Shown: positions 17,752 through 26,738 of the stretch, one piece after another
Position numbering within the stretch: position 1 is the first letter of the stretch
How the letters are laid out: each line of letters starts with the position of its first letter
Assembly (NCBI GenBank): GCA_020199775.1
Contig: JAIVJZ010000004.1
Coordinates: 124,001 to 188,000, forward strand
Length of the DNA: 64,000 bases
Direction of reading: 5' to 3'
Source: Acidobacteriota bacterium
Lineage (GTDB): Bacteria > Acidobacteriota > Blastocatellia > Pyrinomonadales > Pyrinomonadaceae
Notes under the pieces: generated by a model
Told to the model about the DNA's origin: nothing
What the model saw: only the letters and a program-made list of their open reading frames with translations
Database searches by the model: none
Position numbers and translations under genes: made by a program

Positions 17752-18504
17752 ATGAACCACCGCCTGACCATTCAATACGACGGCACGGATTTTCACGGCT
17801 GGCAGGTGCAGGGCGCGGGCGAGCGCACGGTGCAGGGCGAGCTGGCGCGTGCGCTGTCGTTGATTGACGGGCGCGCGGTCGCCGTCCACGGGGCGGGGCG
17901 CACGGACGCGGGCGTCCACGCGCTGGGGCAGGTGGCGAGCGTCGAGTTGCGGCGCGAAATTTCCGGCGACAAACTGCGCGCGGCGATTAACGGCAACCTC
18001 GCGCCGGACGTGCGCGTTATCGAGGCGCGGGTGGTTGAAGAAGACTTTCACGCGCGTTATTCGGCGCGCGGGAAAACTTACTGCTATCGCATCTTCAACG
18101 CGCGTTACGCGTCGCCGTTTCTGGTGCGCTACACGCACACCGACGCGCGCAAATTCGATGTCGCACGGATGCGGGAGTGCGCGCGCTTGTTCGTCGGCAC
18201 GCACGATTGGACGGCGTTCTCCGCCGCACAGGCGGACGTGGAGACGCGTGTCCGCACCGTGACGCAACTCGCGGTGCGGGAGCGTTGGAGCGAAGAGGGG
18301 CGCGGGCGGCTCATCGAAATCACGGCGAGCGCGGAGGGCTTCCTGCGTTACATGATGCGCTCAATCGCGGGCACGCTGCTCGAAGTCGGGCGCGGGCAGA
18401 TGGACGCGGCGCAAGTCGCCCGCGCCGTCGAAAGTGGCGAACGCTCCCTGGCGGGCGCGACCGCCCCGGCCAAAGGACTGACGCTCGTGGAAGTGCATTA
18501 TTGA
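17752..18504 (+). CDS. truA: tRNA pseudouridine synthase A
   Basis: 250 residues, standard size. It converts U38-40 of the tRNA anticodon arm to pseudouridine. The catalytic aspartate is Asp52 in GAGRTDAGVHALGQ. Other family segments are YDGTDFHGWQ near the start, KTYCYRI in the middle and FLRYMMRSIAGTLLEVGRG near the end. The ATG follows directly after the T-run of the preceding hairpin with no obvious Shine-Dalgarno sequence. Translation may thus depend on whether that hairpin is open. Confidence 0.95.
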   Translation: MNHRLTIQYDGTDFHGWQVQGAGERTVQGELARALSLIDGRAVAVHGAGRTDAGVHALGQVASVELRREISGDKLRAAINGNLAPDVRVIEARVVEEDFHARYSARGKTYCYRIFNARYASPFLVRYTHTDARKFDVARMRECARLFVGTHDWTAFSAAQADVETRVRTVTQLAVRERWSEEGRGRLIEITASAEGFLRYMMRSIAGTLLEVGRGQMDAAQVARAVESGERSLAGATAPAKGLTLVEVHY

Positions 18505-18506
18505 AA

Positions 18507-18624
18507 AGTCGTCAATCGTAAAAGAACGTAAATCGCGAATCGTCAATCGTAAATGGAGAAAGACAGGTCTTTCTATTTACGATTGACGATTCACGGCTTT
18601 TGCATCTATTCACGATTGACGACT
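18507..18624. repeat. Nested inverted array of 7-base repeats
   Basis: The inner stem pairs GAATCGTCAATCGTAAAT (18537-18554) with its complement (18575-18592); the A/G-rich loop end AGAAAG/CTTTCT also pairs. An outer 13-bp stem pairs 18507-18519 with 18612-18624. The words belong to the GTGAATC/GTCAATC group. It lies between truA and uppS. Confidence 0.8.
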
Positions 18625-18720
18625 CGCGTTCTTTCTTGCATGCAGGCGTGCGAGGCGATTAAGATGCGGCGTCTTCATTAAGGGTGTGTGATTCGTAAAG
18701 CTGGTCTGGGGAGAGCGTGC

Positions 18721-19512
18721 ATGCTCGCGGATTTCGCGAAGGACATCGAAGCGGGAACGCACGACGAGGCGTTGTTGAAACGCGTCGCGTGGGAACGCCT
18801 GCCGCGCCACGTCGGCATCATCATGGACGGCAACGGGCGTTGGGCGAAGGGGCGCGGCCAGCCGCGCATCGCGGGGCATCGCGCCGGGGTCGAAGCGGTG
18901 CGCGCCGCCGTCGACACGAGCGCGCGGCTCGGGCTCGGCGCGCTCACGCTCTACGCCTTCTCGACCGAGAACTGGAAACGCCCGCGGCTCGAAGTCGATG
19001 CGTTGATGCGGATGCTGAAACGCTACCTCCGGCTCGAACTCGAAGAGATCGACCGCCAGAACATACGCTTCCAGACCATCGGCCGCACCGGCGCGCTGCC
19101 CGATAGCGTCCAGCGCGAAATTCAAAAGGCCGTCGAGCGCACGGCGAAGAACGACGGGCTCGTCCTGAGCGTCGCGCTCAACTACGGCGGGCGGGCGGAA
19201 ATTGTTGATGCCTGCCGCGCCGCCATCGCGCGCCTCATCGAGCAAGGCCGCGCCCCCGTCGGGATCACGGAAGAACACATCGAGCGCGAACTCTACACGC
19301 ACGGACTCCCCGAACTCGACCTGCTCGTGCGCACGAGCGGCGAGATGCGCATCTCGAACTTCCTGCTCTGGCAGGCCGCCTACAGCGAGATTTACGTGAC
19401 CGAAACCCTGTGGCCTGATTTCCGCCGCGTCCACCTGCTCGAAGCCATCGTCGAGTATCAACGCCGCGACCGACGCTTCGGCGGGCTGCAACTGGTGGCT
19501 AACGCGAAGTGA
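18721..19512 (+). CDS. uppS: Undecaprenyl diphosphate synthase (cis-prenyltransferase)
   Basis: 263 residues from the ATG at 18721, preceded by GGGGAGAG; a GTG at 18688 is possible. It makes the C55 lipid carrier for cell-wall synthesis from farnesyl diphosphate and isopentenyl diphosphate. The catalytic Asp36 lies in GIIMDGNGRWA. The signature segments STENWKRP, LNYGGRAEIVDA, DLLVRTSGEMRISNFLLWQ and Y-E-T-LWPDF are all present. It opens the uppS-cdsA-dxr-rseP-ispG cluster, whose products link isoprenoid supply and envelope lipids. Confidence 0.96.
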   Translation: MLADFAKDIEAGTHDEALLKRVAWERLPRHVGIIMDGNGRWAKGRGQPRIAGHRAGVEAVRAAVDTSARLGLGALTLYAFSTENWKRPRLEVDALMRMLKRYLRLELEEIDRQNIRFQTIGRTGALPDSVQREIQKAVERTAKNDGLVLSVALNYGGRAEIVDACRAAIARLIEQGRAPVGITEEHIERELYTHGLPELDLLVRTSGEMRISNFLLWQAAYSEIYVTETLWPDFRRVHLLEAIVEYQRRDRRFGGLQLVANAK

Positions 19513-19557
19513 TTCCGGCGCGCTCGACACTCGGGCGCGCACTATTGGAGGCCGCGC

Positions 19558-19869
19558 ATGTTTGCACTCGCCATCATCTTTGTAATTTTACTGATAGCCT
19601 TCGGGCTCTGGACGATGTGGCCGCGAAAGAGCGAGCGAAAGGCCGCTTCGCGACGGCGGCGGGGGAGTGCGTCGGGTTCGGCAGACAGTTATTTCATCGG
19701 CGGCGCAGCGGCGGAGAGTTACAGCGCGACGGGCGGCGAATCCGGCAGCGAGTCTGAAAGTCTCGGCGACTTCGGCGGGGGCGACGACTTCGGAGGCGGC
19801 GGCAGCGGGGGCGATTTCGGCGGCGATTCCGGCGGCGGCGATTCCGGCGGCGGCGGTTCGTCAGACTGA
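19558..19869 (+). CDS. Small membrane protein with Gly/Ser/Asp-rich tail
   Basis: 103 residues with TTGGAGG before the ATG. One N-terminal hydrophobic helix (about 2-21) is followed by a basic patch (PRKSERKAASRRRRG). The rest is low-complexity: Ser/Glu, then Gly/Asp with repeats of the type DFGGG and DSGGG. The layout is that of an N-in anchor with a flexible tail. I do not recognise a family. It sits between uppS and cdsA and is probably cotranscribed with them. Confidence 0.6.
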   Translation: MFALAIIFVILLIAFGLWTMWPRKSERKAASRRRRGSASGSADSYFIGGAAAESYSATGGESGSESESLGDFGGGDDFGGGGSGGDFGGDSGGGDSGGGGSSD

Positions 19870-19980
19870 ATCGAATAATGAATCGGGTGCGGCGGCGCGT
19901 GGGCTTCCCCTTAGTTCTTTCATCTTCAAATTAATTCTTCGCCGGGGCGCACGCTCTCGCCCGCCAATCACTGAAAACTA

Positions 19981-20826
19981 ATGTCGCGCATCATCACAGC
20001 CATCATCGCCCTGCCCATCCTCTTCGCTTCAATCTGGATCAGCCGTCTGGAACTTCTCTTCGTCGCGCTGGCGGTCGGGGCGATGATGATCGGGCTTTAC
20101 GAGTTTTGGATGCTGTCTGCGAAACGCGATGCGAAGGCGCAGCGGGAACTCGGCACGATCTTCGCCGTCGCGCTGCTCACGGCCTTTTATTTCAACGCGC
20201 CGGTCACGTGGCCTGCGCTCACGTTGATGATTCTGGTCGCCTTCGTCGTCGCGACGCTCGCGGGCGCGATGCTCAAGGGCGCGCCCTTCGAGCGCATGAT
20301 CCCCGCGACGGGCGCGACCATCGGCGGCGTCTGCTACGTCGTCCTGCTCGGCGGCCATCTCGTCGCGTTGCGCGCCGGGTTCCCGATGCCGCTCGCGGCG
20401 CACCTGCTGACGTTCTTCTTTTTCATCCTGATGGGTTCGGACACGGCGGCTTATTACACGGGGCGCGCCTTCGGCCGCCATAAACTCGCGCCCTCGGTCA
20501 GTCCGGGGAAGACGTGGGAGGGCGCGGCGGGCGGCCTCTTGGCGAGCCTCGGCTTCGCGGCCCTCGCGCACTACTGGTTCTTCCCCGAACTCAGTTTGCG
20601 CGCGGCCTTGCCGCTGGCGGCGGCGATGAATGTGCTCGGCGTGGTGGGCGATTTGACGGAGAGCGCGCTCAAGCGCGGGTCGGGCGCGAAGGACGCGGCG
20701 CGTATTCTGCCCGGCCACGGCGGCCTGCTCGACCGGCTCGATAGCTTGCTCTTCAACGCGCCCCTCATCTACTATTTCGCCGTCTTCTATTTCGCCGACA
20801 CACTGCAACACGCGCAACTCCCTTGA
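19981..20826 (+). CDS. cdsA: Phosphatidate cytidylyltransferase
   Basis: 281 residues with about eight membrane helices. The C-terminal CDP-transferase signature is intact (SVSPGKTWEGAAGG, then GDLTESALKRGSGAKDAA and LPGHGGLLDRLDS). The enzyme makes CDP-diacylglycerol from phosphatidate and CTP, the branch point for phospholipids. It is normal in length and in its usual place after uppS. It is preceded by a 110-base gap with no clear terminator. Confidence 0.95.
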   Translation: MSRIITAIIALPILFASIWISRLELLFVALAVGAMMIGLYEFWMLSAKRDAKAQRELGTIFAVALLTAFYFNAPVTWPALTLMILVAFVVATLAGAMLKGAPFERMIPATGATIGGVCYVVLLGGHLVALRAGFPMPLAAHLLTFFFFILMGSDTAAYYTGRAFGRHKLAPSVSPGKTWEGAAGGLLASLGFAALAHYWFFPELSLRAALPLAAAMNVLGVVGDLTESALKRGSGAKDAARILPGHGGLLDRLDSLLFNAPLIYYFAVFYFADTLQHAQLP

Positions 20827-20863
20827 AGCACGTCGAATTATTTCCAACGGGACTCAACACGAA

Positions 20864-21682
20864 ATGACAACGAAAAAGATTCTGCTCATCGTCGGTGGAG
20901 TGGTCGCCGTGCTCGGATTCCTGGTCGTCCTCTTCGTCGGCGGCATCGTGTGGGTCGCCTTCTCGACCATCGGCAAAAGCGAGGCGGCCGCGACGGCCAA
21001 AGCTTTCCTGCAAAAGAACGAGCGACTCAAAAGCGACATCGGCGAAGTGCGCGACTTCGGCTTCTGGGTGACGGGCAACATCAACTCGCACAACGCCGAC
21101 GGCGAGGCGACCCTCAACCTCAAAGTTATCGGCGCGCGCACGACCGTCCCCGCGAGCGTCAACCTGACTTACAGGGGAGGGCGCGAGTGGGTGGTGGTCA
21201 AAGCCTCCTACGTCAACGACGCGAATCAGATCGTCAACCTGCTTAACCCTGACGAGCCGGATGCGGGAGCCGGAGGCAACAGGCCGGGTGATGTTGTGTT
21301 GGACGCGCCAAACGATGCTGTGACGGACGAAGCCGCAACAGATGATGCGGGCGGCGCGGGGGGCGGCTTCGACGAAGAGAGTTTCGCCGCGAACGTCACA
21401 GAGGCCGAGGGCACAACGCTGGTCGTCTTCCTGACGCAATACAGTCTCGACAGTCAGGCGCTTGAGAAGAGTTTGGATGAGTTGGCGCAAGACTATTCCG
21501 AGCGCGCGAACCTCGTCCGCTACAACGTTGACGAGCAGCCCGCCCTCTACAGACGCTTCCGCATCGGGAAGCTGCCGGTCGTCGCCGTGTACAAGGACGG
21601 CGCGGAGCAGGAGCGGCGCGTCGGGGCGATCTCGAAGCCACAACTGGCCGGGCTGCTCGACAAGTATCTGGAAATGAAATGA
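20864..21682 (+). CDS. Membrane-anchored Coa1-like and thioredoxin-fold protein lacking CxxC
   Basis: 272 residues. An N-terminal transmembrane helix (about 6-33) leads into a Coa1-like region (about 38-118): AKAFLQKNERLKSDIGEVRDFGF, then small beta strands ending GGREWVVVKASY. An acidic linker (about 125-175) joins a C-terminal thioredoxin-like domain (about 175-272) with LVRYNVDEQPALYRRFRIGKLPVVAVYKDG. The redox motif position reads TQYSLDSQ, so both cysteines are absent. It is probably a binding or chaperone module rather than an oxidoreductase. Its last four bases overlap the dxr start (ATGA). Confidence 0.6.
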   Translation: MTTKKILLIVGGVVAVLGFLVVLFVGGIVWVAFSTIGKSEAAATAKAFLQKNERLKSDIGEVRDFGFWVTGNINSHNADGEATLNLKVIGARTTVPASVNLTYRGGREWVVVKASYVNDANQIVNLLNPDEPDAGAGGNRPGDVVLDAPNDAVTDEAATDDAGGAGGGFDEESFAANVTEAEGTTLVVFLTQYSLDSQALEKSLDELAQDYSERANLVRYNVDEQPALYRRFRIGKLPVVAVYKDGAEQERRVGAISKPQLAGLLDKYLEMK

Positions 21683-22866
21683 ACAAACGGGGTCTCGCGA
21701 TTTTAGGTTCGACCGGCTCAATCGGCTGCAACACGCTGCGCGTCGTTGACGCCTTCGGCGACGATTTTCAAGTGATCGCGCTGGCCGCCGGGCGCAACGT
21801 CGGCAAACTCGCGGAGCAGATCGCGCGTTACCAACCTGAACTCGTCTCGGTCGAAACGGAAGACTGCGCCGAAGAGTTGCGCGCCGGGTTGCGCCGCGCG
21901 AACGTCGCCGCGCCGCAGCGCATCTTGTCCGGCGAGGCCGGGCTGGTCGAGGTCGCAACGCACGAGAGGGCGGGTTGCGTCGTCAGCGCGACGGTCGGCG
22001 CGGTGGGTTTCGTGCCCACGCTGCGCGCGCTCGAAGCGGGGAAGCGCGTCGCGCTCGCCAACAAGGAGACGCTCGTCATCGCGGGCGAGTTGATGACGCG
22101 GGCGGCCGCGGCTTCCGGGGCGGAGCTTCTGCCGGTCGATTCGGAACACAACGCGCTGCACCAGTGCCTGCGCGGCGAGCGGCGCGCGGAGGTGCGCCGC
22201 CTCGTCCTGACCGCTTCGGGCGGCCCCTTCCGCACGAAGACGCGGGGCGAGATGGAGCGTGCGACCGTGGCCGAGGCGATGCGCCACCCGACGTGGGAGA
22301 TGGGCGCGAAAGTCACGGTTGATTCCGCGACGCTGATGAACAAGGGGCTGGAAGTGATCGAGGCGCACTGGCTGTTCGGCTTCGAGGCCGACCGGATCGG
22401 CGTGCTCGTCCACCCCGAATCAATCGTCCATTCGATGATCGAACTCGTGGACGGCTCGGTCATCGCGCAGTTGGGCGTCACGGACATGCGCCACGCCATC
22501 CAGTACGCGCTGACCTACCCGGAACGCCACCCCTGTCAACTTCCCGCGCTCGATCTGACGCAAATGTCCGCGCTCCATTTCGACGCGCCCGACACCGTGC
22601 GTTTCCCCTGTCTCGCGCTCGCTTACCGCGCCCTGCGCGCCGGCGGCACTTGCCCTGCGGCCTTGAACGCCGCCAACGAGACGGCCGTCGCCGCGTTTCT
22701 CGAAGAGCGCATCCGTCTGACCGACATCCCGCGCGTCATCGAAAACGTTCTCGACGCGCACGAGTCGCGCCCCGTGACAGACCTGCATATCGTGCTTGAG
22801 ACCGACCGGGCGGCGCGCCTGCGCGCGACGGAAGAGATCGACGCACTGGTTTCGTTGATCGGCTAG
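21679..22866 (+). CDS. dxr: 1-deoxy-D-xylulose 5-phosphate reductoisomerase
   Basis: 395 residues, full length. It catalyses the first committed step of the MEP isoprenoid pathway. NADPH-binding GSTGSIG is at residues 10-16. The metal and substrate region is intact: ALANKETLVIAGEL, LLPVDSEHNALHQCL, SGGPF, and HPTWEMGAKVTVDSATLMNKGLE. ispG follows two genes later, so two MEP steps are encoded here. It is coupled to the upstream gene by a 4-base overlap. Confidence 0.97.
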   Translation: MNKRGLAILGSTGSIGCNTLRVVDAFGDDFQVIALAAGRNVGKLAEQIARYQPELVSVETEDCAEELRAGLRRANVAAPQRILSGEAGLVEVATHERAGCVVSATVGAVGFVPTLRALEAGKRVALANKETLVIAGELMTRAAAASGAELLPVDSEHNALHQCLRGERRAEVRRLVLTASGGPFRTKTRGEMERATVAEAMRHPTWEMGAKVTVDSATLMNKGLEVIEAHWLFGFEADRIGVLVHPESIVHSMIELVDGSVIAQLGVTDMRHAIQYALTYPERHPCQLPALDLTQMSALHFDAPDTVRFPCLALAYRALRAGGTCPAALNAANETAVAAFLEERIRLTDIPRVIENVLDAHESRPVTDLHIVLETDRAARLRATEEIDALVSLIG

Positions 22867-22980
22867 TTTGACGCGGTAAGTTCAAGCCCGTAAACTCTTT
22901 CGTGCAACTGTGGGCGTGCGTGCCGACTCTAAGCTGGTTCGCTGGTGTGATGGCTCTCCCGGAGAAAGACGCTTAAAAAT

Positions 22981-24366
22981 ATGAGTTTTATCGGTTTGCT
23001 GGCTTTCATCTTCATTCTCGGCGCGGCCGTCGTGCTGCACGAGTTCGGCCATTTCATCGTGGCGAAACTGCTCAAGATGCGCGTCGAGACGTTTTCGGTC
23101 GGCTTCGGGCCGCGCCTGTTCGGCGCGCGCTGGGGCACGACCGATTACCGCGTCAGCCTGATCCCGCTCGGCGGTTACGTCAAACTCGGCGGCGACGAGT
23201 CGAACGCCGCGGTCGAAGGCGCGGGCGAGAGCGACATCCCGGTTAACGAGCGTTTTGATCTGCGCCCGCGCTGGCAGAAGTTTCTCGTGATGGTGGCCGG
23301 GCCGACGATGAATATTTTGACGGCTCTGGCGATAGTCTGGGCGGGCGCGATGATCGCGGGCGTGCCGGTGTCTCCGGCCTCGCCCACCATTCGTTACGTG
23401 AAGCCGCAGGGCGTGGCCGAGGCGGCGGGCTTGCGCGCGGGCGACCGCGTGCTCTCCTTCAACGGCAAGGAGAATCCTTCGTGGGAGCGCATCCTGAACG
23501 ACGTGCGCCTCTCGCCGGAACAACCTCTGCCGATGGCCGTCGAGCGCGACGGGCAGCGCGTCGAGTTGTCGGTCAAGCCGACGAAGTACACGGAAGAGGG
23601 CGAGAGCATCGGCGACATTGATTTCCGCCCCGACTACGGCGAACTGCCGGTGTTGATCACGATGGTCGTCGCGGGTTCGCCTGCGGAGCAAGCGGGCTTG
23701 AAGGTGAACGACCGCGTGATCGAGGTGAACGGCGAGGCCGTGCGCGACGAGTTCGACGTGCGCTCGAAGATTCAGGCGCACCCGAATCAGGCCGTGCGCC
23801 TGACGGTCGAGCGCGACGGGCAGCGGCAGGAACTCTCCGCGCAGACGAACGCGGAAGGCAAGATCGGCTTCGCGCCCGAATCCGTACTGCCGCAACGACG
23901 CATCGGCCCCGTCGCCGCGCTCGGTTACGCCTTCGAGCGCAACCTCGAAGTGCTGCGCATGACGGGCGCGGCCTTCGCGCAAATCTTCCGCGGGCAGCGT
24001 TCGGCGCGCGAGTCTTTGTCCGGCCCCATCGGGATCGCGCAGGCTTCGTCGAACGCCGCGGCTAAATTCGGCTGGGCGGGCGTCTTCGCCATGCTCGGCT
24101 TCCTGAGTTTGAACCTCGGCATCGTCAACTTGCTTCCCATACCCGTGCTCGACGGCGGCGCAATCTTCCTGCTCGGCGTCGAGGCCGTGCTCGGCTGGAT
24201 CGGCGTCCGCATGTCCATGACCATCCGCGAGCGCATTCAACAGGTCGGGATGGTGATGCTGCTCTTGTTGATGGGCTTCGTCATCACCAACGATCTCGTC
24301 AAAGTCGCCACGCGCTGGCGCGCTTCTGACGACGACAAGCCCGCGGTCACACAACCGGCCAAATGA
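22981..24366 (+). CDS. rseP: Site-2 intramembrane zinc protease
   Basis: 461 residues. The first helix carries HEFGH (residues 20-24), with a second metal-ligand segment NLLPIPVLDGG near the end. Two PDZ domains lie between (about 120-200 and 215-300; VAEAAGLRAGDRVLSFNGKE and PAEQAGLKVNDRVIEVNGEA). Such proteases cut anti-sigma factors within the membrane, so the FecR-like anti-sigma protein at 11.7-12.9 kb is a conceivable substrate (inference). The stop codon overlaps the start of a tandem-repeat array. Confidence 0.95.
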   Translation: MSFIGLLAFIFILGAAVVLHEFGHFIVAKLLKMRVETFSVGFGPRLFGARWGTTDYRVSLIPLGGYVKLGGDESNAAVEGAGESDIPVNERFDLRPRWQKFLVMVAGPTMNILTALAIVWAGAMIAGVPVSPASPTIRYVKPQGVAEAAGLRAGDRVLSFNGKENPSWERILNDVRLSPEQPLPMAVERDGQRVELSVKPTKYTEEGESIGDIDFRPDYGELPVLITMVVAGSPAEQAGLKVNDRVIEVNGEAVRDEFDVRSKIQAHPNQAVRLTVERDGQRQELSAQTNAEGKIGFAPESVLPQRRIGPVAALGYAFERNLEVLRMTGAAFAQIFRGQRSARESLSGPIGIAQASSNAAAKFGWAGVFAMLGFLSLNLGIVNLLPIPVLDGGAIFLLGVEAVLGWIGVRMSMTIRERIQQVGMVMLLLLMGFVITNDLVKVATRWRASDDDKPAVTQPAK

Positions 24367-24449
24367 GTTTCAAGTTGAAGGTTTCAGGTTTCAAGTTAAA
24401 GAACGGAAGAACCTCAGACCTGAAACCTGAAACCTGAAATCTGAAACTT
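24366..24449. repeat. Inverted array of 7-base repeats (GGTTTCA type)
   Basis: The left arm (24366-24397) uses variants of GGTTTCA/AGTTTCA and the right arm (24417-24448) uses variants of GAAACCT. The stem is about 32 bp with a few mismatches. The array fills the whole gap between the rseP stop and the ispG ATG, leaving no separate ribosome-binding site. Confidence 0.85.
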
Positions 24450-25559
24450 ATGCGAGAGACGCGAGCGGTTAAGATCGGGAACTTGCAGGTGGGCGGGGGC
24501 GCGCCCGTCGCCGTGCAGTCCATGACCAAGACGGACACGGCGGACGTTGACGGCACGGTCAAACAGATCGAGGAGATGCTGGCGGCGGGCTGCGAGATCG
24601 TCCGTCTCGCCGTGCCCGACAAAGACGCCGCCGTCGCGCTCAAAGAGATCAGGCGACGCGTGCCCGGCGTGCCGCTCGTCGCGGACATCCATTTCCACTA
24701 CAAGCTGGCTCTGATGGCGCTCGACGCGGGCGTCGATAAGCTGCGCCTCAACCCCGGCAACATCGGCGCGCACGAACGCGTGCGCGAAGTGACGCGCGCC
24801 GCGCAGGCGCAAGGAGTGCCGATCCGCATCGGCGTCAACGGCGGCTCGCTCGAAAAAGACTTGCTGGCGAAGTATGGCACGGCGACGCCGGAGGCGATGG
24901 TCGAGTCGGCCTTGCGTCACATACGTATCCTTGAAGATTTGAATTTCGGAGACATCATCGTCTCGCTCAAAGCCTCGGACGTGCACCGCACGGTCGCCGC
25001 CTACCGTCTGCTCTCCCAACAGGTTGACTACCCGCTGCACCTCGGCGTGACGGAGGCGGGCACGGCCTTTAGCGGCTCGATCAAATCCTCAATCGGCCTC
25101 GGCATACTTCTGCACGAAGGCATCGGCGACACGATTCGCGTCTCGCTGGCGGCCGAGCCGCACGAAGAGGTGCGCGTCGCGTGGGAGATTTTGAAGTCGC
25201 TGGAACTGCGCCGGCGTGGCGTGACGGTGGTGGCGTGCCCGACCTGCGGGCGGCTCGACGTGGACGATTTCGTCGGCATCGTCACAGAGATCGAACGCCG
25301 TCTCGCGCACATCGAGGAACCGCTGCACCTGTCAATTATGGGCTGCGCCGTCAACGGGCCGGGCGAGGCGCACGACAGCCAACTCGGCGTCACCTTCGGG
25401 CGCGGCGTCGGCATGATCTACAAAGACGGCAAACCGATGCGTAAAGTGGCGGGCGCGGACATCGTCGAAGCCTTCGTCGCCGAGACCGAAAAGCTCGTCG
25501 CCGAAGGCGCGGCGACCAAAGCCGAAGAGTCGCCGGAACTCGTCACCATCGAACGATAA
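24450..25559 (+). CDS. ispG: 4-hydroxy-3-methylbut-2-enyl diphosphate synthase
   Basis: 369 residues, the usual bacterial length. It reduces MEcPP to HMBPP in the MEP pathway using a [4Fe-4S] cluster. The cluster cysteines are visible in VACPTCGRLDVD and MGCAVNGPGEA. The N-terminal TIM-barrel segment GGGAPVAVQSMTKTDT is typical. The ATG abuts a long hairpin, so its translation initiation may be affected by that structure. Confidence 0.97.
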   Translation: MRETRAVKIGNLQVGGGAPVAVQSMTKTDTADVDGTVKQIEEMLAAGCEIVRLAVPDKDAAVALKEIRRRVPGVPLVADIHFHYKLALMALDAGVDKLRLNPGNIGAHERVREVTRAAQAQGVPIRIGVNGGSLEKDLLAKYGTATPEAMVESALRHIRILEDLNFGDIIVSLKASDVHRTVAAYRLLSQQVDYPLHLGVTEAGTAFSGSIKSSIGLGILLHEGIGDTIRVSLAAEPHEEVRVAWEILKSLELRRRGVTVVACPTCGRLDVDDFVGIVTEIERRLAHIEEPLHLSIMGCAVNGPGEAHDSQLGVTFGRGVGMIYKDGKPMRKVAGADIVEAFVAETEKLVAEGAATKAEESPELVTIER

Positions 25560-25560
25560 G

Positions 25561-25651
25561 GGCAGGGCACAGGGTAAAGGGTAAGGGGGAAAGGGAAGCG
25601 CCGGAGACGGTCTTTCCTTTCCCCCTTACCCTTTACCCTTTACCCTGCCGC
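25561..25651. repeat. Inverted array of 7-base repeats (AGGGTAA type) between convergent genes
   Basis: A perfect 24-bp stem pairs 25571-25594 (AGGGTAA units, then GGGGGAAAGG) with 25616-25639. Further partial units lie outside. It occupies the gap between the ends of ispG and holB, so it could terminate both. Confidence 0.85.
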
Positions 25652-25656
25652 CTTTT

Positions 25657-26694
25657 CTACCTGCTTGCCATCGAGAGCAGCAGCGCGTCGGTGGCGACGC
25701 GGCGGTTGATGTTGACGGCGAGTTGGCCGCGCAATTCCTGTATGCGCGCCATCCAGTCGGCGGCGTGGCCGCTCTTGAGTTTCGCGCCGAGACGCGTGAG
25801 ACGGTCGCGGATGTCTTCGTTGACGATCTTCGTTGCGGGGTCGAGCGAGAGCAGCCACGCGTCGCGGATAAGCGTTTCGAGCACGTCGAGTCGTGGCTCG
25901 AAATCGTCTTTGCGCTTCGCGTCGCCCAGGTCTTCGGCGGCGCGAAGCAAACGCACGCGATCCGCCTGCACCGCCGTGAGCGCGTCGAGGATGGAGAGCA
26001 TCGCCTCGCGCCCTTCGCGATAGGCGTCGAGGTTGAGACTGAGCGCGAGGCCGAGGCGGCCGCGCGAAATGTGCGCCGCCAGCCGCGCCTCTTCGCCCGC
26101 GCGCCGCTTGTTACGGACGAGGTAGTTTTCGATCTCTTCGGCCGTGAGCGGCGCGAAGCGGATCGTCTGGCAGCGCGAGCGAATGGTCGTGAGCAGGTTG
26201 GCGGGGCGCGCGGTCAGGAGTATCAAGTGTGACGTGGGCGCGATTTCTTCGAGCGCCTTCAAGAGCGCGTTCGAGGCTTGCGGGTTCAGCCGGTCGGCCT
26301 CTTCGATGATGAAGATTCGCGCACGCCCCTCGTGCGGCCGGAAGTTGGTCTCGCGTTCGAGTTCGCGCGCCTGATCGACTTTGATGATGTTTTTCTCAGC
26401 CCTCACCAAGCCGACATCCCTGTGCTCGCTCCAAATAATGTGTTTGGCGTCGTCGCTTCTGTCGGCCGGGGCGTCCGCGAAATGCGTGATGCGGACGCAC
26501 GAAGAACATTTGTCGCAGGCTTCGACACCGGCGGGCGCGAGGCAGTTGCGCGCTTTGGCGAGTTCGAGCGCAAAGAGTTTTTTGCCAATCGCATCTTCGC
26601 CCGCGAAAAGAAGCGCGCCGGGGACGCGTCGCCCCACGAGCATGCGGCGGAGCGTGTCTTTGGCGCGCTGGTTTCCGACGAGGCGATCAAACAT
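25657..26694 (-). CDS. holB: DNA polymerase III delta-prime subunit
   Basis: 345 residues. This is the AAA+ clamp-loader subunit that helps load the sliding clamp. It has a P-loop-like GEDAIGKK (32-39) and four zinc-binding cysteines (51, 60, 63, 66). The Walker B-type segment is FIIEEADRLNPQASNALLKALEE, and the sensor region is LILLTARPANLLTTIRSRCQ. The SRC motif is present. It lies downstream of tmk, the common tmk-holB arrangement. Confidence 0.92.
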   Translation of the reverse strand: MFDRLVGNQRAKDTLRRMLVGRRVPGALLFAGEDAIGKKLFALELAKARNCLAPAGVEACDKCSSCVRITHFADAPADRSDDAKHIIWSEHRDVGLVRAEKNIIKVDQARELERETNFRPHEGRARIFIIEEADRLNPQASNALLKALEEIAPTSHLILLTARPANLLTTIRSRCQTIRFAPLTAEEIENYLVRNKRRAGEEARLAAHISRGRLGLALSLNLDAYREGREAMLSILDALTAVQADRVRLLRAAEDLGDAKRKDDFEPRLDVLETLIRDAWLLSLDPATKIVNEDIRDRLTRLGAKLKSGHAADWMARIQELRGQLAVNINRRVATDALLLSMASR

Positions 26695-26738
26695 AAGGGT
26701 AGAAGTAAGAGGTTAGCGGGAAGCAGTTGTCGTCGTTG

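Noticed and set aside
22882..24354. 490-codon minus-strand frame opposite rseP
   Set aside because: Composition is His/Arg/Ala-rich without motifs, while rseP on the other strand has all its motifs.
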